Assembly: GCA_017620015.1 (NCBI GenBank)
Contig: JAFZRE010000033.1
Coordinates: 272,530-336,529, forward strand
Source of the DNA: Bacteroidales bacterium
Lineage (GTDB): Bacteria > Bacteroidota > Bacteroidia > Bacteroidales > ML635J-15
DNA: 64,000 nt
Direction: 5' to 3'
Below are positions 17,795-26,411 of this stretch, piece after piece (the stretch's first letter is position 1; each line of letters begins with the position of its first letter). The notes beneath the pieces were generated by a model. The model did no database searches and had not been told where the DNA came from. It saw nothing but the letters and a program-made list of their open reading frames with translations. The position numbers and the translations under genes were made by a program.

Positions 17795-17869
17795 TCATTC
17801 TGCAAATCGGAATCCGCTTGTATGGCTGGAGTGCCAAATGACAAATTTCAGCAACAAGATTTTTTTCAT
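17795..17869 (-). CDS. Candidate 24-aa peptide
   Basis: MKKILLLKFVIWHSSH followed by TSGFRFAE and a stop. AAAAGGAA directly precedes the ATG, close spacing but purine-rich. The N-terminus is basic then hydrophobic, like a short leader or membrane peptide. It begins 25 bp after the stop of the second solo LytTR gene, and its stop overlaps the next short ORF. Confidence 0.3.
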   Translation of the reverse strand: MKKILLLKFVIWHSSHTSGFRFAE

Positions 17870-17894
17870 TTCCTTTTACCTACTTTCGCAGTTG

Positions 17895-18398
17895 TCATTT
17901 TGTCGCCCTGCCATTGCAAAATGAATTTCTGTCATATTTCGAGGACACTTTCAACTTTATTTCCTCATCCAATCCGTATGCCTTCACATATATGTAATTT
18001 CCTTTCCTGTTCTTCATTTCCCTGACATTTACGCAAACGCTCTTGCTTATTCTGGGAAAAAGGTTGTTGTCGAGATCGGTGGCAAACGTGAAATCGGCGA
18101 TCACACCGGGCTTGCGATTGCGGAAATACACCCGCTTGTTGTTGCTGCTTGCCGCCTCGCCTTTCCCAGCATTATTTTTGTCTATCGACTCCATGTACAC
18201 GATGTCGTCTATGTCAAACTCCATCATTCTTTCTCCTATTAACTTCAGGGGCAAGGTCATTCGCTCCGAATTGCTTTTGGGACATATTCTCAGGTTGTAC
18301 TCTTCGCCATCCGCATTTATCTGAATGTTCAGTTTCAGTTTTTCTATTAACTCGCCACCTTCATTGTTCTTGTCAAACGTGCAAACAATCGTTTCCAT
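17895..18398 (-). CDS. Solo LytTR-like DNA-binding protein (2)
   Basis: A 167-aa paralogue of the solo LytTR protein at 16406. It shares the same layout: a beta-rich N-terminal segment (LKLNIQINADGEEYNLRICP), the FDIDDIVYMESID strand, NKRVYFRNRKPGVIADF, then a C-terminal part with SVCVNVREMKNRKGNYIYV and KLKVSSKYDRNSF. It lacks a receiver domain, so any control must come from protein partners or from its level. It starts 31 bp after the radical SAM gene and is probably co-transcribed with it from promoter C. Confidence 0.65.
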   Translation of the reverse strand: METIVCTFDKNNEGGELIEKLKLNIQINADGEEYNLRICPKSNSERMTLPLKLIGERMMEFDIDDIVYMESIDKNNAGKGEAASSNNKRVYFRNRKPGVIADFTFATDLDNNLFPRISKSVCVNVREMKNRKGNYIYVKAYGLDEEIKLKVSSKYDRNSFCNGRATK

Positions 18399-18429
18399 AT
18401 ACCTATTTATTAAAGTTAAAGCAACATTA

Positions 18430-19932
18430 TCATATTAACACAACATTCTTCAAATCAACCAGTTCTGTAATCACTCCACAGAAAAAGACCGTAACGAGCC
18501 TCCAACCGTCGATTACCAGCACCAAATGCCTACCTTTGATTTTATAGCCAAGTTTCATTAGGTAGTCCTTTCCCACGAGCAACTTGAAAGCCTTACCACT
18601 TGAAAAATTCACTTTCGACAGCACCGCATTTAGCAAACCATCCTCAATTTTTCGTTCCTCCTGTCTTTGCTTAAAATGCTTGGTCTTGTGATATAGTCCG
18701 AGATCGCCGTGCTTCAATTTGTATGATTCGTAATATTTGTCCATCTTGTTGAAATCGTGATTCTCATTGTCGTAAACCTGCATGATTCCATAATTGTTCT
18801 CTTTAACAGTCAACTTGTATTTCATATATTCATTGTATAGTTGAGTACCTCTATATATCTGTAACTTAAAAGCGGAAATCTTCTTTACTCCCATCAACGA
18901 CAAGAGTTCAAGGTCTTTTTTAAATGAGGGAAAAGTCTGCTTCGGCAAGCCGTATATTATTGTAACTTCGGTACGTATGCCCATCGTCATGACTTTTGAC
19001 AGAGTGTCAATAACCTTGTTGCGATTACCTCTATTTATGCATTTCATCACGTCTTTGTCAAGCGACTGTATTCCTATCTCGAATATCACATTGGGCATAG
19101 TTGCGGCAAGCCTTATCATTCGTTCGTCAAGAATTTCCGGACGAATCTGCAACGAAATGTCGGCTTTCAATCCTATTTCTTTGCAATATTCAAGGAACTG
19201 CATTCCAAGATTTTCGCCACTTGCATCAAAAACTGCATCCAAAACATTTACCTTTGCCACCTTCTTTTCCTTGAACAGCCTTAATTCGGCCTTCCAACGC
19301 TCAACATTACCGACCAAGTAAACTTTTCTGTCTTCATCCTTGTAACGACAATACGAACAATTGAAGTTGCATCCTCTGCGAAGTTCCATCCTAACAGTCA
19401 TGCCTTCTTTCTCTATTTCAATCTGTCCGTTTAGATATGGAGACTCCAAATCCGTGAAATCAGGAAGATCCTTTATAAACTTTTCAGCTTTATCCAAATA
19501 ATTACGCAAGTTGGCAAACACTTTCTCTCCATACGAAAAGACAAAATAGTCTATTTCGGGATATTCGTTTTCCAGATCGCTTTTGTTACCAACAACCATT
19601 GGTCCTCCCATTATCTTAAGAAGGCCTTTCGTTCCACTAAGCAGAGACAATACTTTTTTGAACAACTTGTCGCTCCATGCGTAGTTACTGAAAGCCACTA
19701 TGTTACAACCGGAATCCAGAATGCTATTTGCCAATCTTCCTGCTACTTTATCAACATCGTATCCACTTTCATTTTCGTAATTGCTCAAATCCTCAATAAG
19801 AGTTGAGATTCTGTCATTACAACCGTTTCCTCTCTTAAATGCACTCACCAAGCACGACACCCCGTATGGTTCTGATGGTTCATCTTCACGTCTGAAGGTG
19901 CAAGACACTAATAATAAATTAATCGCTTCCAT
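18430..19932 (-). CDS. Radical SAM protein with RelE-like (DUF4258-like) C-terminal domain
   Basis: A 500-aa protein in three parts. The N-terminal 170 residues have a Rossmann-type layout like B12-binding domains (INLLLVSCTFRRE, NIVAFSNYAWSD, LLKIMGGPMVVG), but no cobalamin-binding DxHxxG was seen. The radical SAM core has CNFNCSYC (C188, C192, C195) for the 4Fe-4S cluster, then ISLQIRPEIL, FEIGIQSLD and TEVTIIYGLPKQT, the order seen in B12-type radical SAM enzymes. The last about 90 residues (YHKTKHFKQRQEERKIEDGLL to GWRLVTVFF) resemble DUF4258, a RelE-fold domain, which is an unusual fusion. The reaction is unknown. The promoter carries operator C, and a solo LytTR gene follows. A role in making a signal or modified peptide is a guess from context. 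Confidence 0.8.
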   Translation of the reverse strand: MEAINLLLVSCTFRREDEPSEPYGVSCLVSAFKRGNGCNDRISTLIEDLSNYENESGYDVDKVAGRLANSILDSGCNIVAFSNYAWSDKLFKKVLSLLSGTKGLLKIMGGPMVVGNKSDLENEYPEIDYFVFSYGEKVFANLRNYLDKAEKFIKDLPDFTDLESPYLNGQIEIEKEGMTVRMELRRGCNFNCSYCRYKDEDRKVYLVGNVERWKAELRLFKEKKVAKVNVLDAVFDASGENLGMQFLEYCKEIGLKADISLQIRPEILDERMIRLAATMPNVIFEIGIQSLDKDVMKCINRGNRNKVIDTLSKVMTMGIRTEVTIIYGLPKQTFPSFKKDLELLSLMGVKKISAFKLQIYRGTQLYNEYMKYKLTVKENNYGIMQVYDNENHDFNKMDKYYESYKLKHGDLGLYHKTKHFKQRQEERKIEDGLLNAVLSKVNFSSGKAFKLLVGKDYLMKLGYKIKGRHLVLVIDGWRLVTVFFCGVITELVDLKNVVLI

Positions 19933-19951
19933 TTTCTTTGTTTTTTACGAA

Positions 19952-20014
19952 GCAAAGGAAACGGGTTTTTCATTGCTTGTTTTTCATAGGGCAACAAGAT
20001 GCAGAAAATAGCAA
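19952..20014 (-). promoter_or_regulatory. LytTR-type operator and promoter C (radical SAM gene)
   Basis: GTTGC half-sites at 20010-20014 and 19990-19994 (minus strand) lie 20 bp apart. A -7-like TTCCTTTG (one mismatch) is at 19952-19959. The distance from the first half-site to the -7 box is 55 bp, the same as at operators A and B. The TGCATCTTGTTGC flank resembles the CGCATCTTGTTAC flank in A. Confidence 0.6.
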
Positions 20015-20243
20015 CAAACTTTTTCTTTTAAAGCTAAGAATTTAATTATAAAGGTATTAAGTGACAGCAATAAAAAAAAAGAAATCCAGTAGGAGATCTT
20101 TTCATTAGGCACAAATGTCAATGTAATGCCAATTGTGCAATTTCATTGGGAAATGAAATGGAACCTTTATTAAGATGTAAGAGTCAAAATTATCGTGAAT
20201 ATGAGAAAAAAGTCGTTTTTGCAGAGGCATGTCCAAAAAGTGA

Positions 20244-20987
20244 TTACTTTTGGGGCAATTCATAATTGGGTGAAACATATAAAAAATCATCCTTTCTGTT
20301 TCCATCCTCGTCAATGTACCATAGTTTCACTTTTTCGCCCTTTGGCAGAATCTCAACATTGTTGATGTTAACACACTCGTACTTGCTAATTTGATAGAAA
20401 CAACTGTCGGTCACCGACCAATTCATGATTTTTTCAAATGTTAAATCGTTACATACTAGTGGGGTTAAATTTTGTCGGTTGAAATACATCATTTTTTTTG
20501 TACTTCCCTTTTGAGATCGTAAAAAAACAATATCGTTGACAGGCACCCTTCGTTTTTCACCTTTTACGGTGATTGCGATTGCTTGGTTTACAGAGTTTTC
20601 AATTCTTATTCTCCTGCATATTGACCTAACTTTTTTCTTAAGTCGTTCAGCAGAGATTGGCTTTAATGAATGTTCAATGATAACATCGTCGGCCAGATCC
20701 TCAATTTTAGTCAAATATTTATCGATGAATCCGCTAGCGAGCAAGGCAGGTTTCCTGACTTTGTCAACAATGTCTAAACCTGTACGACCCTCGCCGAGAT
20801 CGATGTCAAGAATCATGGCATCAACATTGTCGGGGTTGGCATTGTACTTTTCGAAAAATTCTTTTGAACTACGGGCTTTCAAGGTTACTTCAAGATTGCA
20901 ATCTTTGGCTATTTCATCCAAGACTTCACATCTGTCCTCAAGGAAATCCTCTTCGTCCTCAATTACTGCAAATCTTATCTTCGACAT
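20244..20987 (-). CDS. LytTR-family response regulator
   Basis: A 247-aa response regulator. The receiver domain (1-125) has the acidic pocket E10-D11, the phospho-acceptor D61 in MILDIDLGEG, and the conserved Lys in EHSLKPIS. The LytTR output domain (about 140-240) shows VKGEKRRVPVNDIVFLRSQ, YQISKYECVNINNVEIL and the final strand. It follows the kinase gene by 2 bp and is certainly co-transcribed with it. It is the best candidate to bind the direct-repeat sites A, B and C, alone or with the two solo LytTR proteins. The DNA target assignment is inferred. Confidence 0.9.
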   Translation of the reverse strand: MSKIRFAVIEDEEDFLEDRCEVLDEIAKDCNLEVTLKARSSKEFFEKYNANPDNVDAMILDIDLGEGRTGLDIVDKVRKPALLASGFIDKYLTKIEDLADDVIIEHSLKPISAERLKKKVRSICRRIRIENSVNQAIAITVKGEKRRVPVNDIVFLRSQKGSTKKMMYFNRQNLTPLVCNDLTFEKIMNWSVTDSCFYQISKYECVNINNVEILPKGEKVKLWYIDEDGNRKDDFLYVSPNYELPQK

Positions 20988-20989
20988 AC

Positions 20990-21694
20990 TTATATCTTTT
21001 TAAACAACAATTTAAAATAAAAATATCCTTTTTTATTGGCAACATAAATGCTACCTTTATATTCATAATTATATTCATTATAATTGGCAATCCTGTCCTT
21101 CATGTTCTGCACCCCAAGCCCAGACAGTTTCCTATCTCCGGAATAATCCTCTACCCTCATTTTGTTCTTTACCACAAACTCATAATCACCATCTTTTTCT
21201 GTTATATATATCCTCATGAAATCAGGAGCAGAGGTGTCACCATGCTTGAATGCATTCTCTATCATCGAAACTGTAATCCTGTCGGGCAGCGAAAAATCGT
21301 AATTTTCAATGTTTTCATTTATTGTAACATTACTGGCATCTCCTCCACATGATGTCTGTATGTACTTTTTCATCATTTCTATCTCATCAGATATTGGCAC
21401 CAACACCCTATCATCAGAATTATATGCCTCATCACCAAGAAAATCAGATACATTATTAATCTCATCGTACAAATCGTCAGCCATTTTTTTCAATTCCAAC
21501 AATTCATCTGACTTCTTTTTCAAGTGCTTGGTCTTTATGCGAAACATCTCGATTTTATTCCTTATTGTATGCGGGAATATCCTACTTTTGAGCAGTTGAT
21601 CATTTTTTTCGTGCAGGAGCCTATAATACTTTACTGTTATAGCAATGCCCCAAATCAGCAACGCAAAATCAATAATCGTTAAAGCAACTTCCAT
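20990..21694 (-). CDS. LytS-type sensor histidine kinase (1)
   Basis: A 234-aa kinase with one N-terminal transmembrane helix (residues 3-22) and no sensory domain. The phospho-accepting H42 lies in IFPHTIRNKIE, a variant of the LytS PHFLFNSLN motif. The ATPase part has SMIENAFKHGD (N box) and LSGLGVQNMKDRIANY (G box). Its C-terminal 150 residues are almost the same as those of the upstream kinase, even in the DNA after the stop codon, which points to recent tandem duplication. A -7 box TAATTTTG lies shortly upstream, so it may also have its own promoter. With no sensor domain, signal input probably needs a partner or heterodimer. Confidence 0.88.
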   Translation of the reverse strand: MEVALTIIDFALLIWGIAITVKYYRLLHEKNDQLLKSRIFPHTIRNKIEMFRIKTKHLKKKSDELLELKKMADDLYDEINNVSDFLGDEAYNSDDRVLVPISDEIEMMKKYIQTSCGGDASNVTINENIENYDFSLPDRITVSMIENAFKHGDTSAPDFMRIYITEKDGDYEFVVKNKMRVEDYSGDRKLSGLGVQNMKDRIANYNEYNYEYKGSIYVANKKGYFYFKLLFKKI

Positions 21695-21756
21695 TTTAAA
21701 TTATTTGTTTTTGCAAAATTAATATTACTACAAAAGCAAGACAAACTTTTATTTAC

Positions 21757-22500
21757 TTATATCTTTTTAAACAACAACTTAAAATAAAAATAACCATTAC
21801 GGCTAGTCTTTAAGATTTTCCCTTCATATTCATAACTATACTCGTTATAATTGGCAATCCTGTCCTTCATGTTCTGTATGCCAAGTCCCGACAATTTCCT
21901 GTCTCTTGAAACATCCTCCGGCTTAATCTTATTCCTTACAACTATCTCAAAATTGCCATTTTCCTTCTCTGTTATGTCAATTTTCATAAAGTCGGGTGCA
22001 GATGTATCACCATGCTTGAACGCATTCTCTATCATCGAAACTGTAATCCTGTCGGGCAACTCAAAATCGTAATTTTCAATGTTTTCATTTATTGTAACAT
22101 TACTGGCATCTCCTCCACATGATGTCTGTATGTACTTTTTCATCATTTCTATCTCATCCGATATTGGTGTCAAAGTTCGTTCTTCCGAGTTGCTTTTGCT
22201 ATAAGCCTCATCACCAAGGAAATCAGACACACTATTAATCTCCTCGTACAAAGCATCGGTCTGCTTTTTCAAATGTTTGGTTTCTATACGGAACTTTTCG
22301 ATCTTGTTCCTGATAGTATGCGGAAATATCTGGTTCTTCAACGATTCATCATTTTTTGCATACTTTAAATCGTCACACCTTATATGCAGGACAATGCATC
22401 GCCAAATCAACAAAACCACAACTGCCCCTATAATCCAGTTCCACATTACAGGACTGGAGAAAAAATCACACAACCAGTTCCATATACCTGATAAATCCAT
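21757..22500 (-). CDS. LytS-type sensor histidine kinase (2)
   Basis: A 247-aa paralogue of the next kinase. The N-terminus is Trp-rich and hydrophobic (SGIWNWLCDFF, then the helix MWNWIIGAVVVLLIW). The His is H61 in IFPHTIRNKIE, followed by the same helical linker, N box ENAFKHGD and G box GLGIQNMKDRI. Start ATG 22500 was chosen over an upstream ATG because a -7 box TATTTTTG lies between them. This promoter faces the FKBP gene divergently. The two kinases may form a heterodimer in which only the N-termini differ. Confidence 0.88.
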   Translation of the reverse strand: MDLSGIWNWLCDFFSSPVMWNWIIGAVVVLLIWRCIVLHIRCDDLKYAKNDESLKNQIFPHTIRNKIEKFRIETKHLKKQTDALYEEINSVSDFLGDEAYSKSNSEERTLTPISDEIEMMKKYIQTSCGGDASNVTINENIENYDFELPDRITVSMIENAFKHGDTSAPDFMKIDITEKENGNFEIVVRNKIKPEDVSRDRKLSGLGIQNMKDRIANYNEYSYEYEGKILKTSRNGYFYFKLLFKKI

Positions 22501-22587
22501 ATTACATTTTTGTTTGCAAAAATAATACATTTTTCATCCCCATCTCAAACTTTTTCCCTTACTTTGCACTCTTTAAATTTGTAAACT

Positions 22588-23274
22588 ATGCGTAAATTAT
22601 CATTATTATTAACTTTGGCATTCGCTTTATTAATAGCATTGCCAGCCAAATCTCAAAAAAACGTGAACAAAGTAGAACTTAAGACATTGGAAGATTCCGC
22701 AGCTTACGCAATCGGAATGCAGTTCGGTCAGGCTATCGCACAGAACGGCCTTGCAAACCTAAACATCGAACTTATAAAAAAAGGGCTCGAAGATGAAGTA
22801 AACGGCAAGTCGGCACTCGACCACAACCAGTACGAGACAGCCCTCGAGGCATTCTTCACTCAGAAGCAGAGAGAAGAAAACAAGGAAAAGATTGAAGAGG
22901 GCGAAAAGTTCCTCGAAAAGAACGCCAAGCGCAAGGAAGTAAAGACAACAGCCAGCGGTTTGCAGTATGAAGTCATCACCGAAGGTACTGGCGACAAGCC
23001 AGCCGCAACAAACACTGTTAAGGTTCACTACAAAGGTACAACCATCGCAGGTAAGGTTTTTGACAGCTCTTACGACCGTGGCACACCAGCCGAATTCCCG
23101 CTTAACCGCGTAATTGCAGGTTGGACTGAAGGCTTGCAGCTTATGAGCGTAGGTTCGAAGTACAAATTCTATATCCCTTACAACCTCGCTTACGGCGAAC
23201 GTGGTGCCGGTCAAGACATTAAGCCTTTCGAAACACTTATTTTCGAAGTCGAACTTTTGGAAATCAAGAAATAA
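22588..23274 (+). CDS. FKBP-type peptidyl-prolyl isomerase, exported
   Basis: A proline isomerase and chaperone of the periplasm. The 228-aa protein has a signal peptide ([22 protein letters not shown]). An FkpA-like N-terminal dimerisation domain (about 30-110, [15 protein letters not shown]) and a FKBP domain (120-228: [48 protein letters not shown]) follow. It is 16 bp from a second, lipid-anchored copy, so the pair arose by duplication. Confidence 0.93.
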   Translation: MRKLSLLLTLAFALLIALPAKSQKNVNKVELKTLEDSAAYAIGMQFGQAIAQNGLANLNIELIKKGLEDEVNGKSALDHNQYETALEAFFTQKQREENKEKIEEGEKFLEKNAKRKEVKTTASGLQYEVITEGTGDKPAATNTVKVHYKGTTIAGKVFDSSYDRGTPAEFPLNRVIAGWTEGLQLMSVGSKYKFYIPYNLAYGERGAGQDIKPFETLIFEVELLEIKK

Positions 23275-23290
23275 TATAATAGGTATAAAC

Positions 23291-23998
23291 ATGAAAAGGA
23301 TAAGCATAATATTGGTTGCAGTCATCGCTTCGCTGGCAATGGTTTCGTGCAACAACAAGGATAATGCAAAGGTAGAACTCAAGAATTTCGACGACTCGCT
23401 TAGCTATGCCATCGGAATGCGCCTATACGACATGTATGAAGGCGACAACCTCAACAACGAAACCGACTCGGCAATAGTTCTCAAGGCTTTCACCGACAAG
23501 ATGAACAAAAAAGAAGTCTTGACTGCCGAAGAAGAAGAGGCAACAATAATGGCATTCTTCACAAAGAAGCAGGAAGAACAGCAGAGAGAACAAGCTAAGC
23601 AATACGAAAGCATAAAGGCTGAAGGTGAAACCTTCCTTGCAGAAAACGCAAAACGTCCCGAAGTAAAGACAACCGAAAGCGGTCTGCAGTACGAAGTCAT
23701 CACCGAAGGCAAAGGACAGAAGCCAACAGAAACTGACGTTGTCAAGGTTCACTACAAAGGCACTCTTATCGACGGTACAGTTTTCGACAGCTCGTACGAC
23801 CGTGGCGAACCAGCCGAATTTCCACTCAACGGTGTTATCAGAGGCTGGACTGAAGGCTTGCAGCTTATGAGCGTTGGTTCCAAGTACAAACTTTACATCC
23901 CCTATCAGCTTGGTTACGGCGAACGCGGTGCTGGTGGAACAATAAAGCCATACTCGGCACTCATATTCGACGTGGAACTTTTGGAAATCAAGAAATAA
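23291..23998 (+). CDS. FKBP-type peptidyl-prolyl isomerase, lipoprotein
   Basis: A 235-aa paralogue of the preceding isomerase with a lipobox signal (LAMVSC) in place of the cleaved signal peptide, so it is membrane-anchored. The domain order is the same: helical N-terminal domain, then FKBP domain with [22 protein letters not shown] and [12 protein letters not shown] 23291 is correct. An in-frame upstream GTG lies inside the preceding gene. An intrinsic terminator follows at 24002. Confidence 0.93.
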   Translation: MKRISIILVAVIASLAMVSCNNKDNAKVELKNFDDSLSYAIGMRLYDMYEGDNLNNETDSAIVLKAFTDKMNKKEVLTAEEEEATIMAFFTKKQEEQQREQAKQYESIKAEGETFLAENAKRPEVKTTESGLQYEVITEGKGQKPTETDVVKVHYKGTLIDGTVFDSSYDRGEPAEFPLNGVIRGWTEGLQLMSVGSKYKLYIPYQLGYGERGAGGTIKPYSALIFDVELLEIKK

Positions 23999-24001
23999 CA
24001 T

Positions 24002-24028
24002 AAAAAGCCGATGCATTCGGCTTTTTTA
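24002..24028 (+). terminator. Intrinsic terminator after the FKBP pair
   Basis: AAAAAGCCGA, loop TGCA, TCGGCTTTTTT: a short perfect stem with an A tract before and a T tract after, just past the FKBP stop. Confidence 0.9.
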
Positions 24029-24048
24029 TTAAAAGTAAAAATATCAAT

Positions 24049-24693
24049 ATGAAAAAAATAGCAGTTATACTATCAGGATGCGGAAGCCGCGACGGCAGCG
24101 AGATTCACGAAGCAACATTGTCATTGTTGGCAATCGACATGAACGGCCTTAAATACCAGTGCTTTGCTCCAAACAAAAACCAGACAGAAGTAGTAAACCA
24201 TTTCACACAGGCACAAGAACAAGAAAACAGGAATATGCTTGTAGAAGGTGCCCGCATAGCACGTGGCAACATAAAGCCCATTGACGAAATCAACGCATCC
24301 GACTTCGATGCGCTTTGGATTCCTGGCGGTCTTGGTGCTGCAAAGAATTTGTGCTCATACTTCTACGACGGTGCAAATATGAAGGTTCTTCCCGAAGTCG
24401 AAACAGCAATAAAATCATTCCACAAGGCTGGCAAACCAGTAGTTGCATTGTGCATCGCCCCTGTAATTGTAGCAAAAGTACTCGGTGCCAACGTAACATC
24501 CGGCAAAGACGCAGGTACAGCCTCTAAAATTGAAGCTATGGGCGGAAAAAACACAGTCTGCAACTACGACGAAATAGCCTACGATGCAGAAAAACGAGTA
24601 ATTTCTGCTCCTTGCTATATGCTTGATGCTTCTATTTCACAGGTTTGGCTCGGAATAAAGAAGGCTGCCGACAAACTAAAGGAAATCCTATAA
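24049..24693 (+). CDS. elbB: Isoprenoid biosynthesis glyoxalase ElbB
   Basis: A DJ-1/PfpI-fold protein of 214 aa close to ElbB, which has glyoxalase activity in vitro and is linked to isoprenoid synthesis. Seen: VILSGCGSRDGSEIHEATL at the start, the LWIPGGLGAAKNLCSY loop, the nucleophile elbow VALCIAPVIVAKVLG with its Cys, and the GKNTVCNYDEIAYD tail. The length is normal. It is 17 bp before the MATE gene. Confidence 0.92.
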   Translation: MKKIAVILSGCGSRDGSEIHEATLSLLAIDMNGLKYQCFAPNKNQTEVVNHFTQAQEQENRNMLVEGARIARGNIKPIDEINASDFDALWIPGGLGAAKNLCSYFYDGANMKVLPEVETAIKSFHKAGKPVVALCIAPVIVAKVLGANVTSGKDAGTASKIEAMGGKNTVCNYDEIAYDAEKRVISAPCYMLDASISQVWLGIKKAADKLKEIL

Positions 24694-24710
24694 GTTCCGG
24701 CAAATCCTGA

Positions 24711-26018
24711 ATGAACAAGGAAATTCTCAGGCTAGCACTGCCAAATATAATCACCAACATCACCGTTCCGCTTCTCGGAATGGTTGATTTGGCGATTGTG
24801 GGACATATCGGCGACGAAACCTACATCGGAGCCATTGCCCTTGGTACGGCATTGTTCAACCTCATATACTGGAATTTCGGATTCCTGCGTATGGGCACAA
24901 GCGGTCTTGCCGCACAAGCATACGGCGCCGGTGACAAGGCCGAAGCAATGAGAATCCTTGTCCGCGGACTTACTATCGCGTTATGCGCTGCCGCAGTCCT
25001 AATCGCACTCCAATACCCGATTGCAAAACTGTCGGGACTCATACTCAATTGTAGCGACGAAACTCTAAATCTCACATTGTCATATTTTTATGTGCGGATT
25101 TGGGCTGCTCCGGCAACTTTGGGACTTTATGCAATAAAAGGCTGGTTCATCGGAATGCAGAACTCAAAATCACCAATGACAGTTGCCATAACGCTCAACA
25201 TCGTGAACATCGTCGCGAGCCTCGCCTTTGTCATCTGGTTGAAAATGGACATCGTCGGCGTAGCCCTCGGAACCGTAATAGCCCAATACTCTGGACTTGT
25301 GCTTGCTATAATCCTATGGTTCAAGCACTACGGCAACATGCGACACCTCATAGACATCCGCGGAAGCTTGCACAAGTCTGAAATGAAACGCTTCTTCAAG
25401 CTCAACGGCGACATTTTCCTGCGAACACTCTGCCTTTGCGCTGTTTTCACATTCATTCCTGCAATATCCGCCAATATGGGCGATAGCATTCTCGCCGCCA
25501 ACACACTGATAATGCAACTCTTTACCCTATTTTCCTACATCCTCGACGGCTTTGCATACGCCGGAGAATCGCTCGTTGGAAAATACATCGGCGCACGCAA
25601 CCGCGAATCACTTTCAAAGTCAATACGTTATCTGGTATATTGGGGACTGATATTCACGGCATTGTTCTCAATAATATATTTCTTCTGGAGCGAAAACATC
25701 TATCGCATACTTACCAGCGACGGCAACGTAATTGCCGAGGCAATGAAATTCAACCGCTGGACACTGCTGATTCCTCTCTGCGGATTTGCCGCTTTCCTGT
25801 TCGATGGCATCTACATCGGTGCAACGGCAGCAAAATCGATGCGCAACATAATGTTTGTGGCTACTGCCGTCTTTTTCACAGGCTACTTTGTCCTGCAACC
25901 AATTCTCGGCAACGACGGCCTATGGATTGCATTCCTGCTTTTCCTAATTTTCCGTGGCGGACTTATGTGGATAAGATACAAGAAAAATGTTGTCGGCATC
26001 CTCGATGTCATTCCGTAA
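24711..26018 (+). CDS. MATE family efflux transporter (DinF-like)
   Basis: A 12-helix inner-membrane exporter of 435 aa, driven by Na+ or H+ in this family. Two MatE halves are visible: ILRLALPNIITNITVPLLGMVDLAIVGHIGDETYIGA at the start and FTFIPAISANMGDSILAANTLIMQLFTLFSY in the second half. The substrate is unknown. The last codons and the TAA stop are part of the GTCATTCCGTAA end of the repeat at 26007-26307. The repeat therefore inserted into the 3' end and now supplies the C-terminus. Confidence 0.93.
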   Translation: MNKEILRLALPNIITNITVPLLGMVDLAIVGHIGDETYIGAIALGTALFNLIYWNFGFLRMGTSGLAAQAYGAGDKAEAMRILVRGLTIALCAAAVLIALQYPIAKLSGLILNCSDETLNLTLSYFYVRIWAAPATLGLYAIKGWFIGMQNSKSPMTVAITLNIVNIVASLAFVIWLKMDIVGVALGTVIAQYSGLVLAIILWFKHYGNMRHLIDIRGSLHKSEMKRFFKLNGDIFLRTLCLCAVFTFIPAISANMGDSILAANTLIMQLFTLFSYILDGFAYAGESLVGKYIGARNRESLSKSIRYLVYWGLIFTALFSIIYFFWSENIYRILTSDGNVIAEAMKFNRWTLLIPLCGFAAFLFDGIYIGATAAKSMRNIMFVATAVFFTGYFVLQPILGNDGLWIAFLLFLIFRGGLMWIRYKKNVVGILDVIP

Positions 26019-26307
26019 AGTAGAACGAACAGCATAAGGAACGTTGCTTGTGAGTTCACTTATACGGTACCTTTAGCTCGGCGTAGCCAATCTCATTTGT
26101 GTACTAATGGGAGATTACTCACTTCGTTTCGTGAAGGAGTTCCGCATAGTCGAACATTACAACGCTCCCCGTTACGTATCGCGTGTATGTTTGCCTTGCA
26201 GATGTTTTTATGCGCCTTAACATATCAAACAAGTTTGCTCTGCCTTCGGCTAAAAAAACATTCTGACTTGTGGAACCTTTAGCTCACGCAGCGAAGCAAG
26301 TAATGAC
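26007..26307. repeat. 300-bp GTCATT repeat, copy B
   Basis: Bounded by GTCATTCCG (26007) and AATGAC (ends 26307). About 260 bp of the core match copy C (51025-51324) in reverse complement with few changes, for example AGATGTTTTTATGCGCC and CCGCATAGTCGAACATTAC. A short frame with FREGVPHSRTLQRSP and CMFALQMFLCALTYQTSLL is open in both copies, but this follows from their identity. It lies between the MATE gene and tex. Best read as a non-autonomous mobile repeat. Confidence 0.7.
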
Positions 26308-26411
26308 TGTCTTTTTTATAACTTGATGATAATATAGATGTTATAAAAACTGCATAAAATCAGGTGAATACCAAACTATAACCCCAAACAAATATCCTCT
26401 AATGATACACG

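Noticed and set aside
20105..20230. 41-codon ORF after the response regulator (minus strand, MPLQKRLFSHIHDNF start)
   Set aside because: No ribosome site, no family and unusual composition; could be chance in an AT-rich gap. Not listed as a gene.
26097..26282. Open frame in the 300-bp repeat with FREGVPHSRTLQRSP, also present in copy C
   Set aside because: The conservation follows from near-identity of the two repeat copies; no separate sign of coding.
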